From Amycolatopsis alkalitolerans (GTDB taxonomy: Bacteria; Actinomycetota; Actinomycetes; Mycobacteriales; Pseudonocardiaceae): DNA of 51,870 bases. Position numbers and translations under genes: made by a program. This document shows, piece by piece, positions 9,083 to 16,920 of the stretch. The notes beneath the pieces were generated by a model. The model was not told where the DNA came from. It saw nothing but the letters and a program-made list of their open reading frames with translations, and did not search any database. The stretch covers positions 1-51,870 of the forward strand of contig NZ_VDFW01000042.1 of NCBI RefSeq assembly GCF_006152065.1, in the 5' to 3' direction. The stretch's first letter is position 1. The number at the start of each line of letters is the position of its first letter.

Positions 9083-9805
9083 TCATCGTCCCGAGTCGTC
9101 GTCGGGGTGCCAGCGTCGGCTTTTCGGTTGTGGTGTGGGAAACGCGGCGCGGCTGGTGGTGAGGCCGAGGGCGACCAGGGATTCGGCCAGCCGTACTGCG
9201 GCGGCCACGCCGTCCACCACTGGGAGGCCCACGGCTGATTGGATGCGCCGGTCCAGCCCGGTCATTCCGGCGCAGCCGAGGGCGATCACTTCCGCGCCGT
9301 GGTCGCGGACGTCGTGAGCGGCGGCGATGAGGGCCGAGGCGGTGCGTTCCTCGTCGTCGAGTTCGAGGACCGCGAGGCCCGTGCCGGTGACTGCGACACA
9401 GTTCTGCGCGACGCCTGCCGTGTGGAGACTGTCCTCGATGAGCCCGCGGCTTCTGTCCAATGTGGTCACGATCCCGTAGCGGCGGCCCAGCAGGCAGGCG
9501 AGGTGCGCGGCCGCTTCGGTGATGTCGACGACCGGCACGTCGAGTAGTTCGCGCGCGCCTTCGCGGCCGTGTTCGCCGAAACCGGCGAGCACGACCGCGT
9601 CGAAGGGTTCCGGGCAGGTGCGCAGCAGGTCGAGCACGGCGGTCGCGGACAGGAAGCTGTCCAGCCAGCCCTCGGCCGATTCCGGGGCCCATGTGGGTGT
9701 CAGGGCGAGGATGTCGGTGCCGGGGCTGGCCGCGGCGCGGGCGCCGGCCGCGATCGTGTCGGTCATCGCCTGTGTGGTGTTGCAGTTGGTGACGGCGATC
9801 CTCAT
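9083..9805 (-). CDS. Asp/Glu/hydantoin racemase-family protein
   Basis: A 240-residue member of the Asp/Glu/hydantoin racemase superfamily. MRIAVTNCNTTQAMT is the usual N-terminus with the NxNxT loop, and AEVIALGCAGMTG holds the second active-site Cys (Cys178). The first active-site position, normally Cys in a CFGxxG context, reads LAGFGEHGREGA, so Gly75 replaces it. A one-base racemase, a decarboxylase-like activity or a substrate-assisted reaction is therefore possible. The ATG 9805-9803 begins exactly at the conserved start. It is the last gene of the GntR-controlled operon, 99 nt after the second MFS gene. Substrate unknown; hydantoin, allantoin or amino-acid derivatives fit the family. 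Confidence 0.78.
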   Translation of the reverse strand: MRIAVTNCNTTQAMTDTIAAGARAAASPGTDILALTPTWAPESAEGWLDSFLSATAVLDLLRTCPEPFDAVVLAGFGEHGREGARELLDVPVVDITEAAAHLACLLGRRYGIVTTLDRSRGLIEDSLHTAGVAQNCVAVTGTGLAVLELDDEERTASALIAAAHDVRDHGAEVIALGCAGMTGLDRRIQSAVGLPVVDGVAAAVRLAESLVALGLTTSRAAFPTPQPKSRRWHPDDDSGR

Positions 9806-9904
9806 GTCAGCGCCACTCCCGAGCGTGATCATTGGTGGCGGTGGCGAGTTGGATCGTTGGCATGGGTTTGTTTCCGTTTCTGCAGCGGCAGGGGCCGTTG
9901 ACGG

Positions 9905-11347
9905 TTACGTGGCGGCCGGTGCCGCGAGGTCTTGGCTGTTGGCTTCCTCGAGCGAGCGGCGGTAGGTCTCGGGTGCGAAGACCGCCGCGACAGCGAGCGC
10001 GATGTACATGATCGCGAGCATCACGAAGATGCCCGCGACGCCGGTGGTGGCGAACAGTGCGACGGCCAGTAGTGGCATCACGGCCCCGGAGACGTTGCCG
10101 ATGCCGTTGACGACCGAGGTGCCCAATGCGCGTACCCGTGTCGGGTAGAGCTCCGGTGACCAGGCGGCCAGGGTCGTGTTGAGCAGCAGCGCGAAGAACT
10201 GGAAGATCGCGCCGAGGATCAGGATCAGTGCGACCCCGTGCGCGAGCAGCGCGAAGGCGACCGCGGCGAGGCAGCCGAGCACGGCGGCGAAGAGGACGAC
10301 CGCCTTACGTGGCGCTCGGCCGGCGAGGTAGGCCGAGGCGCACGCGCCGAGCAGGCTGCCGACGTTCATGACCATGGTGAAGGCGAGGCTGTTGGTCACG
10401 CTGTATCCCTCGGCGACCAGGATCGAGGGCATCAGCACCAGCAGGGTGACCTGTGCGCCGAAGGACATCCACGATGCGAGCCCGATGGAGGCCGTACGCT
10501 TCAGCGACGCTTTGGTGGCGAGCTCGGTCAGCGGTACGCGCCGGCCCGCGGTGGCCGGGATGTCGTTTGCTGAGAGGTAGTGCGTCACCCTGGCTCCGGC
10601 GGGACGTTGCCCGAGCCGGCCCGAGGCGAGGATGGTGAGCGTGCGGTTGGCCTCGTCCACCCGGCCCTGAGCTAGCAGGAACCGGGGTGACTCGGGCAGA
10701 TAGCGCCGGAACAGGACCACGAGCAGCGCTGGCACGGCAAGCAGGACGAACAACCAGCGCCAGCTGAGCGAGGTACCGCCGAGAACGGTGTTGAGCGGTC
10801 CGAGTACCACGAGGAACAGTCCGAACGCGACGAAGTTGCCCACTCCGCCGGAGCCGATGTTGAGTGACGCGGCGACGGTGCCGCGGTAGCGGGTGGCGAC
10901 CATCTCGGCGATCAGGGCGAGGCCGACGGTGAACTCGCCGCCGAGACCGACGCCGACGAGGAACCGGCTCAGGTTGAGGATCTCCACGTTCGGCGCGATG
11001 GCGCTCACGATGCCGCCGAGGGTGTAGAGCAGCAGGTTCAGGCCCAGCGCGAATCGTCGGCCCTTGCGGTCGGCGATATAGCCGGTGACCAGCCTGCCGA
11101 CGAGGCCGCCGACCGTGGTGACGGTGTTGAGCAGTGCGAGGCCGCTGGTGTCGAGGCCGAAGCTGGCCTTGAGCCCCTCGCCGATGGCGCCCGTGGCATC
11201 CTGCTCGAGGGCGTCGAAGAACATGCCCGCCAGCACCAGCGCGACGATGCCCGCGTGGGCGCGGGTGAAACCGATCCGGTCCAACGCGGCGGCGAGCGCG
11301 CCGCCCGGTGCCGCGGCTTCTGTTGTCAGGTGTTCGGCGTGGTCCAT
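9905..11347 (-). CDS. MFS transporter, paralog of the MFS at 13231-14658
   Basis: A 480-residue major facilitator protein with 12 predicted helices. It has the motif between helices 2 and 3 (GYIADRKGRRFALGLN) and the sugar-porter/aromatic-acid-symporter stretch LVGVGLGGEFTVGLALIAEM. It aligns along its length with the other MFS of this operon (both carry LAGMFFD, EQ, RxLVGRL and NIGSGGVGNF), so the two arose by duplication. The ATG 11347-11345 follows GAGGA and lies inside the end of the upstream cyclodeaminase-family gene (22-nt overlap). It is likely a proton-coupled importer of the operon's organic acid or amino-acid-derived substrate. Confidence 0.85.
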   Translation of the reverse strand: MDHAEHLTTEAAAPGGALAAALDRIGFTRAHAGIVALVLAGMFFDALEQDATGAIGEGLKASFGLDTSGLALLNTVTTVGGLVGRLVTGYIADRKGRRFALGLNLLLYTLGGIVSAIAPNVEILNLSRFLVGVGLGGEFTVGLALIAEMVATRYRGTVAASLNIGSGGVGNFVAFGLFLVVLGPLNTVLGGTSLSWRWLFVLLAVPALLVVLFRRYLPESPRFLLAQGRVDEANRTLTILASGRLGQRPAGARVTHYLSANDIPATAGRRVPLTELATKASLKRTASIGLASWMSFGAQVTLLVLMPSILVAEGYSVTNSLAFTMVMNVGSLLGACASAYLAGRAPRKAVVLFAAVLGCLAAVAFALLAHGVALILILGAIFQFFALLLNTTLAAWSPELYPTRVRALGTSVVNGIGNVSGAVMPLLAVALFATTGVAGIFVMLAIMYIALAVAAVFAPETYRRSLEEANSQDLAAPAAT

Positions 11348-12312
11348 GGTGTCCTCTTCAGGGCGAGTGCGGCGAAAGCGAGGTCCTGTAGTGCGATGCC
11401 GACCGAGTTGAACAGGGTGATCTGCTCGTGCTGGGTCCTGCCGGGCGCGAGCCCAGCCAGCACCGCGCCGAGTTCGCACCGGAAGTCGTCCTCGGTGGTG
11501 GTCCCGTCTTTGAGTGACAGCAGGACTTCGCCCGACTTCTGGAGCTGGATGTCGGTGTTGTCGACGACGACGGTTGCCCTCGCCATGCCGTGGGAGTCGA
11601 TCTCACGGTGGTCGGGTCGGGGTGGTGCGCCGACGGCGTTGATGTGCTGGCCTGGGCGCAACCACGCGCCCTCGACGACGGGGACGCGGGACGGGGTCAG
11701 GGTGCAGAGCACGTCGGCGGCCTCGACGACGTGACGTGGTCCGGGGGCGGTGAGCACGTCGAGTGCCGGGACGCCGTCGGCGTGCTCGCGCTGCCGGAGA
11801 GCAATGCGGAATTCGGCTACCCGTGACGCCGAGCGGGACCAGACGACGACCGTGTCGATCGGGCGGACCGTGCGGACGGCGGCGACGTGCTCGACCGCGA
11901 GTGGCCCGGCGCCGACGAGGCCGAGGACCCGGGAATCGTTACGGGCCAAGGCATCCGTGGCGACGGCGCTGGCGGCGGCGGTCCGCATCCGGGTGCAGGC
12001 CCCACCGCTCATGACGGCCAGCCGGGCTCCGGTGCGGGAATCCAGCACCACCACGGTGGACTGCTGGGTGGGACCGCCGCCCTCCCGGTTGCCGGGCGCG
12101 TCGGTGAGGACCTTGACGACGGTCAGCCCGAAACGGTGGGAGGTCGCCACCATCGGCAACACGATGGTGGTTCCCGCCGTCGCGCTGATCGCCGGGACCG
12201 GTTGCTCGGCCTGCCCGAGGGTCAGGTCGCGGTGCACGGTCCGTACGGCGTCGATCAGGTCGCCAAGGTCGACGAGCCCGGCCAGGACGTCGTCCTGCAG
12301 GACAGCGGTCAC
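11326..12312 (-). CDS. Ornithine cyclodeaminase / mu-crystallin family enzyme
   Basis: A 328-residue NAD(P)-dependent enzyme of the ornithine cyclodeaminase/mu-crystallin family. It shows the substrate-binding lysine segment VVKVLTDAPGN, the arginine segment MRTAAASAVATDALA, the Rossmann motif LVGAGPLAVEHVA and a C-terminal VVVDNTDIQLQKSGE. Members deaminate ornithine, reduce cyclic ketimines or dehydrogenate opine-like and N-substituted amino acids. The GTG start (12312) overlaps the stop of the PBP2-like gene (GTGA), and its end overlaps the next MFS gene, so the three are translationally coupled. Which of the family reactions applies cannot be told from sequence. The neighbouring racemase suggests an unusual amino-acid substrate. 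Confidence 0.82.
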   Translation of the reverse strand: MTAVLQDDVLAGLVDLGDLIDAVRTVHRDLTLGQAEQPVPAISATAGTTIVLPMVATSHRFGLTVVKVLTDAPGNREGGGPTQQSTVVVLDSRTGARLAVMSGGACTRMRTAAASAVATDALARNDSRVLGLVGAGPLAVEHVAAVRTVRPIDTVVVWSRSASRVAEFRIALRQREHADGVPALDVLTAPGPRHVVEAADVLCTLTPSRVPVVEGAWLRPGQHINAVGAPPRPDHREIDSHGMARATVVVDNTDIQLQKSGEVLLSLKDGTTTEDDFRCELGAVLAGLAPGRTQHEQITLFNSVGIALQDLAFAALALKRTPWTTPNT

Positions 12313-13208
12313 CGGTAGGCCTTCATGAAGCTGTCATCGGCCAGCTCGTCGTAGGCCGGGATGCGGGTGAGCATCGCGCTCTCGGCGAGCATCCGCATCC
12401 AGCGGTCGCTGGCCGCGGGGTCGATCGCGACGGTGTCCCAGACCGCGCTCGCGGCCATCTGGCGGGTGGCGTCACGCAGGATCCCGGGGTCCTTGCCCGG
12501 CCAGCGCGCGGTGAGGATCGCGTCGATCGTCTCCGCCGGTGTCGCGGGAAGGCGCTTCATCGCCGTGTCGATGCAGGCGACGAAGCGGGTGAACCGCTCG
12601 CGCAGCTCCTCGACGCGGTCGGTGCGGCAGTAGTAGACGCTGTTGGGCATGATCCCGCCCTGGTCGAGGTTGCGGAACACGATCCGCCCGCCACCGGTGG
12701 CTTCCAGTTCGAGTGCGGTGACGAGGTCGAGGACGATCGCGTCGCCGAGCCCGGCGCGGAACAGCTCGACCAGCATTGGTGTCGAGAGGTCCCGGACGAA
12801 GGTGATGTCGTCAGGATCGGCGCCCGTCTCCCGGATCAGCCCCGCGGTGACGGCGTAGGGCGCGCTGCCGCCGATGCCGGGCGCGAGGACGACCTGGTCG
12901 GTGAGGTCGGGCAGCGTGAAGTTCTCTGGTGCGCCACGGTGCACGATGGCCTTGGGTGCCTGGTGGTTGAGCTGGCAGACCACCGTCAGTGCGCGGCTGC
13001 TGCCCGCGTACATGCCAGGGACCCAGAGCCCGCCGAGTGCGAGATCGGCTGCCCCGGAGGCCAGGTCGTCCAGGACGCCGGTCCACGGATCGCAGGCACG
13101 AGCGGTCACCGACAGGCCCGCGTCACGGAACAGGCCGGTCGCGTCGGCGAGGTACTCGGGCAGGTAGTTCAGACCGTTGGCGGTCGCGGAGATGCGAATG
13201 CTGTCCAC
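12309..13208 (-). CDS. Cytosolic NMT1/THI5-like PBP2-fold protein
   Basis: A 299-residue protein of the NMT1/THI5-like (SsuA/PBP2) fold. ISATANGLNYLPEYLADATG, GLFRDAGLSV and the SGAADLALGG loop are the classical N-lobe ligand loops. It has no signal peptide or lipobox, and no ABC permease or ATPase gene is nearby, so it is probably not an ABC binding protein. Known cytosolic PBP2-fold enzymes include THI5-type HMP synthases, MqnA/MqnD and 4,5-dihydroxyphthalate decarboxylase; an enzymatic or sensor role is more likely. The GTG at 13208 follows a GGAG site. It lies 22 nt after the first MFS gene and overlaps the cyclodeaminase-family gene. Confidence 0.75.
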   Translation of the reverse strand: MDSIRISATANGLNYLPEYLADATGLFRDAGLSVTARACDPWTGVLDDLASGAADLALGGLWVPGMYAGSSRALTVVCQLNHQAPKAIVHRGAPENFTLPDLTDQVVLAPGIGGSAPYAVTAGLIRETGADPDDITFVRDLSTPMLVELFRAGLGDAIVLDLVTALELEATGGGRIVFRNLDQGGIMPNSVYYCRTDRVEELRERFTRFVACIDTAMKRLPATPAETIDAILTARWPGKDPGILRDATRQMAASAVWDTVAIDPAASDRWMRMLAESAMLTRIPAYDELADDSFMKAYR

Positions 13209-13230
13209 GTGGGTGCTCCGTTTCTTGTTG

Positions 13231-14658
13231 TCAGGCCACGGGGGCGGGCGCCGGGGCGTCCTCGTTGATCTGCTCCAGCGTCCGGGCTCGGGTCTCGGGT
13301 GCGAACCGCGAGGCCAGGACGAGCAGGGCGTACATGACCGCGACCATGCCGAAGACCCCGGCGAGGCCGAACGCGCCGAACAGGGCGACGGCGAGGAACG
13401 GCATGACCGCGCCGGCGATGTTGCCGATGCCGTTCACGATCGAGGTGCCGTTCGCGCGGATCGCGGTCGGGTAGAGCTCGGGCGACCAGACCGCGAGCGT
13501 CGTGTTGGTGATCATGGTGAAGAACTGGAAGAGGGCACCGAGGCAGAGGATCAGTGCCGTCGAGTCCCCGAACGCTGCGAACGCGGCGGCGGTGAGACAG
13601 CCGAGTACGCCCGCGCCGCCCACGGTGCTGCGGCGGCCGACCCGCCCGGCCATTAGGGCGGCCGCGCAGGCGCCGAGCAGCGAACCGACATTCATGATCA
13701 TCGTGAAGAGCAGGCTGTCCGAGATGGAATAGCCGCGCTCCACGAGCAGGGTCGGCATCAGGAAGTTGAGGGTGACCTGTGCGCCGAAGGCCATCCAGGA
13801 CGCGGCACCGATCGAGAGCGTGCGGGGCAGCACGGAGCGGGCGAACACGGCTGCGGGCGAGGATTTGAGCTGGCGCGCGGGCACGTCCGCCACGGTCAGC
13901 GGACCGTCGGGCGCCGCTCCCGCCGGGGGTGTGAGGGAGTCCGACGCCAGGATCGCCAGCGAGCGGTTGGCCTCCTCGACGCGTCCCTTGGAAAGCAGGA
14001 ACCGGGGAGTCTCCGGGAGACGGCGCCGGTAGCCGACGACGAGCAGGGCCGGGACGGCAAGGACCACGAAGGTCCAGCGCCACACCAGGTGCGCGCCGCC
14101 GAGCGCGGGCGCGAGCGGGCCGAGCAGCAGGAAGAAAAGCCCGTAGGACAGGAAGTTGCCCACGCCACCGGAACCGATGTTGAGCGTCGCGACCAGCGCG
14201 CCCCGGCGCCGGGTGGCGACCATCTCGGCGAGCATCGCGATGCCGATCGTGAACTCACCGCCCAGCCCGATGCCCACCACAAAACGGCTGGCCAGCATCA
14301 TGTCGTAGTTCACAGCGACCGCACTGAGCAGGCCGCCAAGGGTGTAGAGCAGCAGGTTCACCGACAGTGAGGCGCGACGGCCATACCGATCGGCGAGCCA
14401 TCCGCCGGCAAGCCTGCCGACGAGCCCGCCGATCACGGTCGCGGTGTTGATCGCGGTCAACTGGTTGTCGGTGATCCCGAGCGAGAGTTTGAGGTTCGCG
14501 CCCATCGCGCCCACGGAGTTCTGCTCGAGGGTGTCGAAGAACATCCCGGCGAGGATGAGCATGAGCACCCAGAACTGGGCACGGCTGAAGGCGATCCGGT
14601 CGAGATGATGGGCGAGGGTGCCGGAACCGGTGCGCTCCGGGGTGTGATTCGAGGTCAT
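13231..14658 (-). CDS. MFS transporter, first gene of the GntR-controlled operon
   Basis: A 475-residue, 12-helix MFS transporter. ADRYGRRASLSVN is the A-motif loop, followed by VVGIGLGGEFTIGIAMLAEM; the C-half contains AVWSPELYPTAIRANGTS, as in sugar/aromatic-acid symporters. It is clearly paralogous to the MFS at 9905-11347. The ATG 14658-14656 (MTSNHTPERT) is preferred over in-frame upstream codons because the family N-terminus begins just after it and GGAG lies upstream. Its 5' region carries two GTATAC palindromes and the gene follows the GntR regulator by 165 nt, so repression by that regulator is likely. Confidence 0.85.
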   Translation of the reverse strand: MTSNHTPERTGSGTLAHHLDRIAFSRAQFWVLMLILAGMFFDTLEQNSVGAMGANLKLSLGITDNQLTAINTATVIGGLVGRLAGGWLADRYGRRASLSVNLLLYTLGGLLSAVAVNYDMMLASRFVVGIGLGGEFTIGIAMLAEMVATRRRGALVATLNIGSGGVGNFLSYGLFFLLLGPLAPALGGAHLVWRWTFVVLAVPALLVVGYRRRLPETPRFLLSKGRVEEANRSLAILASDSLTPPAGAAPDGPLTVADVPARQLKSSPAAVFARSVLPRTLSIGAASWMAFGAQVTLNFLMPTLLVERGYSISDSLLFTMIMNVGSLLGACAAALMAGRVGRRSTVGGAGVLGCLTAAAFAAFGDSTALILCLGALFQFFTMITNTTLAVWSPELYPTAIRANGTSIVNGIGNIAGAVMPFLAVALFGAFGLAGVFGMVAVMYALLVLASRFAPETRARTLEQINEDAPAPAPVA

Positions 14659-14738
14659 GGGACTGAGCTCCACATCGGCGGTATCCCCTCGGCCGGTGGA
14701 CCGAGGGGCAGAGACGACCACGCAACGAACACCCAGTT

Positions 14739-14748
14739 TTGTATACGA
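14739..14748. promoter_or_regulatory. Putative GntR operator, proximal site
   Basis: TTGTATACGA is a near-perfect palindrome around GTATAC. It lies 81 bp upstream of the first MFS start codon. It shares eight of ten bases, TNGTATACGA, with a second site centred 74 bp away. AT-containing palindromes of this kind are typical of FadR/GntR operators. Confidence 0.5.
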
Positions 14749-14812
14749 GACTTGTTGCCGACACGTTTCTACCCGTGCCAACCATGTGAACACAGGTGTG
14801 GGATTGCCTTTT

Positions 14813-14822
14813 TCGTATACGA
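14813..14822. promoter_or_regulatory. Putative GntR operator, distal site
   Basis: TCGTATACGA is a perfect 10-bp palindrome just beyond the stop codon of the GntR gene. Its centre is 74 bp (close to seven helical turns) from that of the proximal site, so two dimers would sit on the same face of the DNA. Confidence 0.5.
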
Positions 14823-14823
14823 C

Positions 14824-15459
14824 CTAGAGGGGCGCGGCCACTTGCCGGCGGTAGATCTGCTCGTCCTTGAGGATGTGCTCGCCCATCAGGTAGCCCGCCT
14901 GCACCGGGGCCCCGCCGAGGATCGCGGTGGCGATCGCGGCATGGTCGGCCCACGACGTGTCGATGCGGTCCTCGATCTCGAGCTCGAAGCCCCACGCGAT
15001 CCTGCGGAGCAGCCCGTCGAGCATGCGCGCGAGCTCGGCATTACCCGACGCGCGAGCGACGATCTCGTGGAACTCCAGGATCAACGGCGGAAGCTCATCC
15101 ACAGCCCCGGCCTCACCCGCCTGGCGCCCGCGCAGCACGACCGCCCTAAGATTCTCGGCCTGGTCACCGCCTCGCGCCTCCGCCGCGAGGGACGCAGCGA
15201 GGACCTCCAGTCCTCGCCGAACCTGCATCAGCTCGACGACATCGCGCTGCGATCGAGCCGAGACGGTCGCACCCTTGTACTTCTCAGTGTTGATGAAGCC
15301 TTCGCTCTCCAACTGCAGCAAGGCTTCCCGGATCGGGACCCGGGAGACGCCGAAGCGGGCGGCAATGACCTCCTCCTTCAGCCGTGCCCCCGCGGGAATC
15401 GTGCCGTCGATGATCTCCGCACGCAGCACCGTCACGATCGAGTCCGACTTGGCGACCAC
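14824..15459 (-). CDS. GntR/FadR-family transcriptional regulator
   Basis: A 211-residue regulator with an N-terminal winged helix (about 8-72; VSRVPIREALLQLESEGFI is the recognition part) and a C-terminal all-helical FCD domain (about 80-205; LILEFHEIVARASGNAELA and the final ADHAAIATAILGG, GEHI helix). FCD domains bind carboxylic-acid effectors, often through a metal held by Asp and His residues. The gene ends 2 bp from a perfect TCGTATACGA site and precedes the MFS/PBP2/cyclodeaminase/MFS/racemase genes on the same strand. It is the probable local repressor of that operon, with the operon's substrate as the likely inducer. Confidence 0.88.
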   Translation of the reverse strand: MVAKSDSIVTVLRAEIIDGTIPAGARLKEEVIAARFGVSRVPIREALLQLESEGFINTEKYKGATVSARSQRDVVELMQVRRGLEVLAASLAAEARGGDQAENLRAVVLRGRQAGEAGAVDELPPLILEFHEIVARASGNAELARMLDGLLRRIAWGFELEIEDRIDTSWADHAAIATAILGGAPVQAGYLMGEHILKDEQIYRRQVAAPL

Positions 15460-15593
15460 GAAACGAGCATATGGGAACGCGCGAACGCGCCGCCTCGGCC
15501 CACGCGAGGTCCTCGTTCACGAGACAGGCCGACAAGCGTCGCGGCCACGCGCCGCACCGCGGAGGCGATCCGCGACACCGCGCCCCTGATCAG

Positions 15594-15855
15594 CCCGGCC
15601 CAGCCGATCCGTTCGGCGACCACCGTGGCCGGCATCGTGGGCCACTGCTCCAACAACGCGCGGATCTGCGGTTCCACCGCATCCACGATCGACCCCCGAC
15701 TCGCCCGCTGGTAACGAGGCGGTTCATGCGAGGCCAGCGCCCTGCGCACGGTGTTCTTCGAGATACCCATCTGACGGGCGATGGCCTTGATCGGCATCCC
15801 CTCACCCCGATGCAACCTGCGGATTTCTGCCCAATCCTCCCACCCTCAGCACACC
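15594..15855 (-). pseudogene. IS21 IstA N-terminal fragment
   Basis: In the minus strand EDWAEIRRLHRGEGMPIKA, then MGISKNTVRRALASHEPP and TMPATVVAERIGW, matches the helix-turn-helix N-terminus of IS21 IstA. Homology ends at about 15594 and the catalytic core is absent. The likely GTG start near 15852 is out of frame by one base (an extra G between the fourth and fifth codons), a second lesion. Confidence 0.7.
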
Positions 15856-15874
15856 CTTCCTCCCTGACTCGATC

Positions 15875-15931
15875 TTGAGTCAGAGTCCCGAAGGGGGTCA
15901 GTTTCGCCCGCCGGAACAGGGTCAGTTTTCA
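15875..15931. repeat. IS21 terminal repeat remnant
   Basis: On the minus strand AACTGACCC occurs twice within about 30 bp (near 15927 and 15904), separated by GTTCCGGCGGGCG. This is the multiple-terminal-repeat organisation of IS21 ends, located directly upstream of the IstA fragment. It marks the outer border of this relic, which abuts the stop codon of the TPR pseudogene. Confidence 0.55.
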
Positions 15932-16810
15932 CGCGACGCCGACATGCCGTTCCGCATACGCGGGCAACAGCTCGGCCCACTGCCGGGCCGCGTCCTGGTG
16001 CCGCCCCTGTTTGGTCGTGAGCTCAGCCAGCACGGAACGCAACGTCAACGCCGCTTCCGTGGCCGTGGCTTCGAGGGTCGGCACGACCCCGACGAGTTCC
16101 TGTTCCGCCTCGTCGACCCGGCCGGCTTTGATGAGCCTGCTCGCGAGCAGGACGCGCGCAAAGTCCGACTGCTTGGACGAAATCCCGGGAACGCCGCCGA
16201 TGCGGCCGACCACCTGCCGCTGGACGGTGACGGCTTCGTCCGAATACCCGGCCACGCTCAGCGCTTCGCCGAGGACGGAGTGAGCGATGATGCAGTGCAG
16301 GCTCACCTCTCCCCACCGCTGCCGGCATTCGGCCGCGATCTCACGCAGCTCTCCGACCGCCTCCTCGTATTCGCCACGGTGCAACCGCACGTGCGCCAGC
16401 TCGCGCCGCGCCGACAGGAGACCGCTGCGGAAGGGTGCGCTCGTCGGGTCATAGCCGGCAATGAATTCGCGCAGCACGGCCTCCGCCCCGGCCCAGTCGC
16501 CGCTGTGGAAGCGTGCCTTGTAGATCCCGAGTGCGGCGACGAGCGCCGGTCCCTGATCCGCACCGCGTCGCAGGGTCGAGTCGGCGGGCAACGCCCGGTA
16601 CGCCTTCTCGGCCTCAGCGAAGCGGCCATCGGTGAGCAGGGCTCAGGCGTCCCGGACGCGGGCCCGCAGCAGAGCGGCTCGCGCCAGGCACTCCCGCCGG
16701 CGCAGTTACCACACCACCATCGCCACCGCGACAACCGCCATGGCGGCGGCCGACGCGACGTTGAGCCACGGAGCCGTGAGGACCTGACATGCATCCACGA
16801 GTCCACCCAC
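15929..16810 (-). pseudogene. TPR-repeat membrane protein with two in-frame stops
   Basis: From the GTG at 16810 the frame reads a short lead, a hydrophobic helix (ASAAAMAVVAVAMVVW), then TAA at codon 35 and TGA at codon 56. It continues open for 239 codons of tetratricopeptide-like helices (DGRFAEAEKAYRALPAD, GDWAGAEAVLREF, RGEYEEAVGELREI). The frame is the same before and after both stops, so two nonsense mutations in one gene are the simplest reading. The 3' end (HVGVA, stop) lies exactly at the IS21 remnant, so the C-terminus may also be cut. A shortened cytosolic product starting from TTG 16591 cannot be excluded. Confidence 0.6.
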
Positions 16811-16920
16811 ACCTTCCACCCAGCGACGTGCAGTAGGACGCTACCGCCCCGCCTGGCCGGCGGGTAGCCTTCCGGCGTCAGCGTCCCTCAGGTGGGCCGC
16901 GCTCCCTGGAGGACGTTGTC

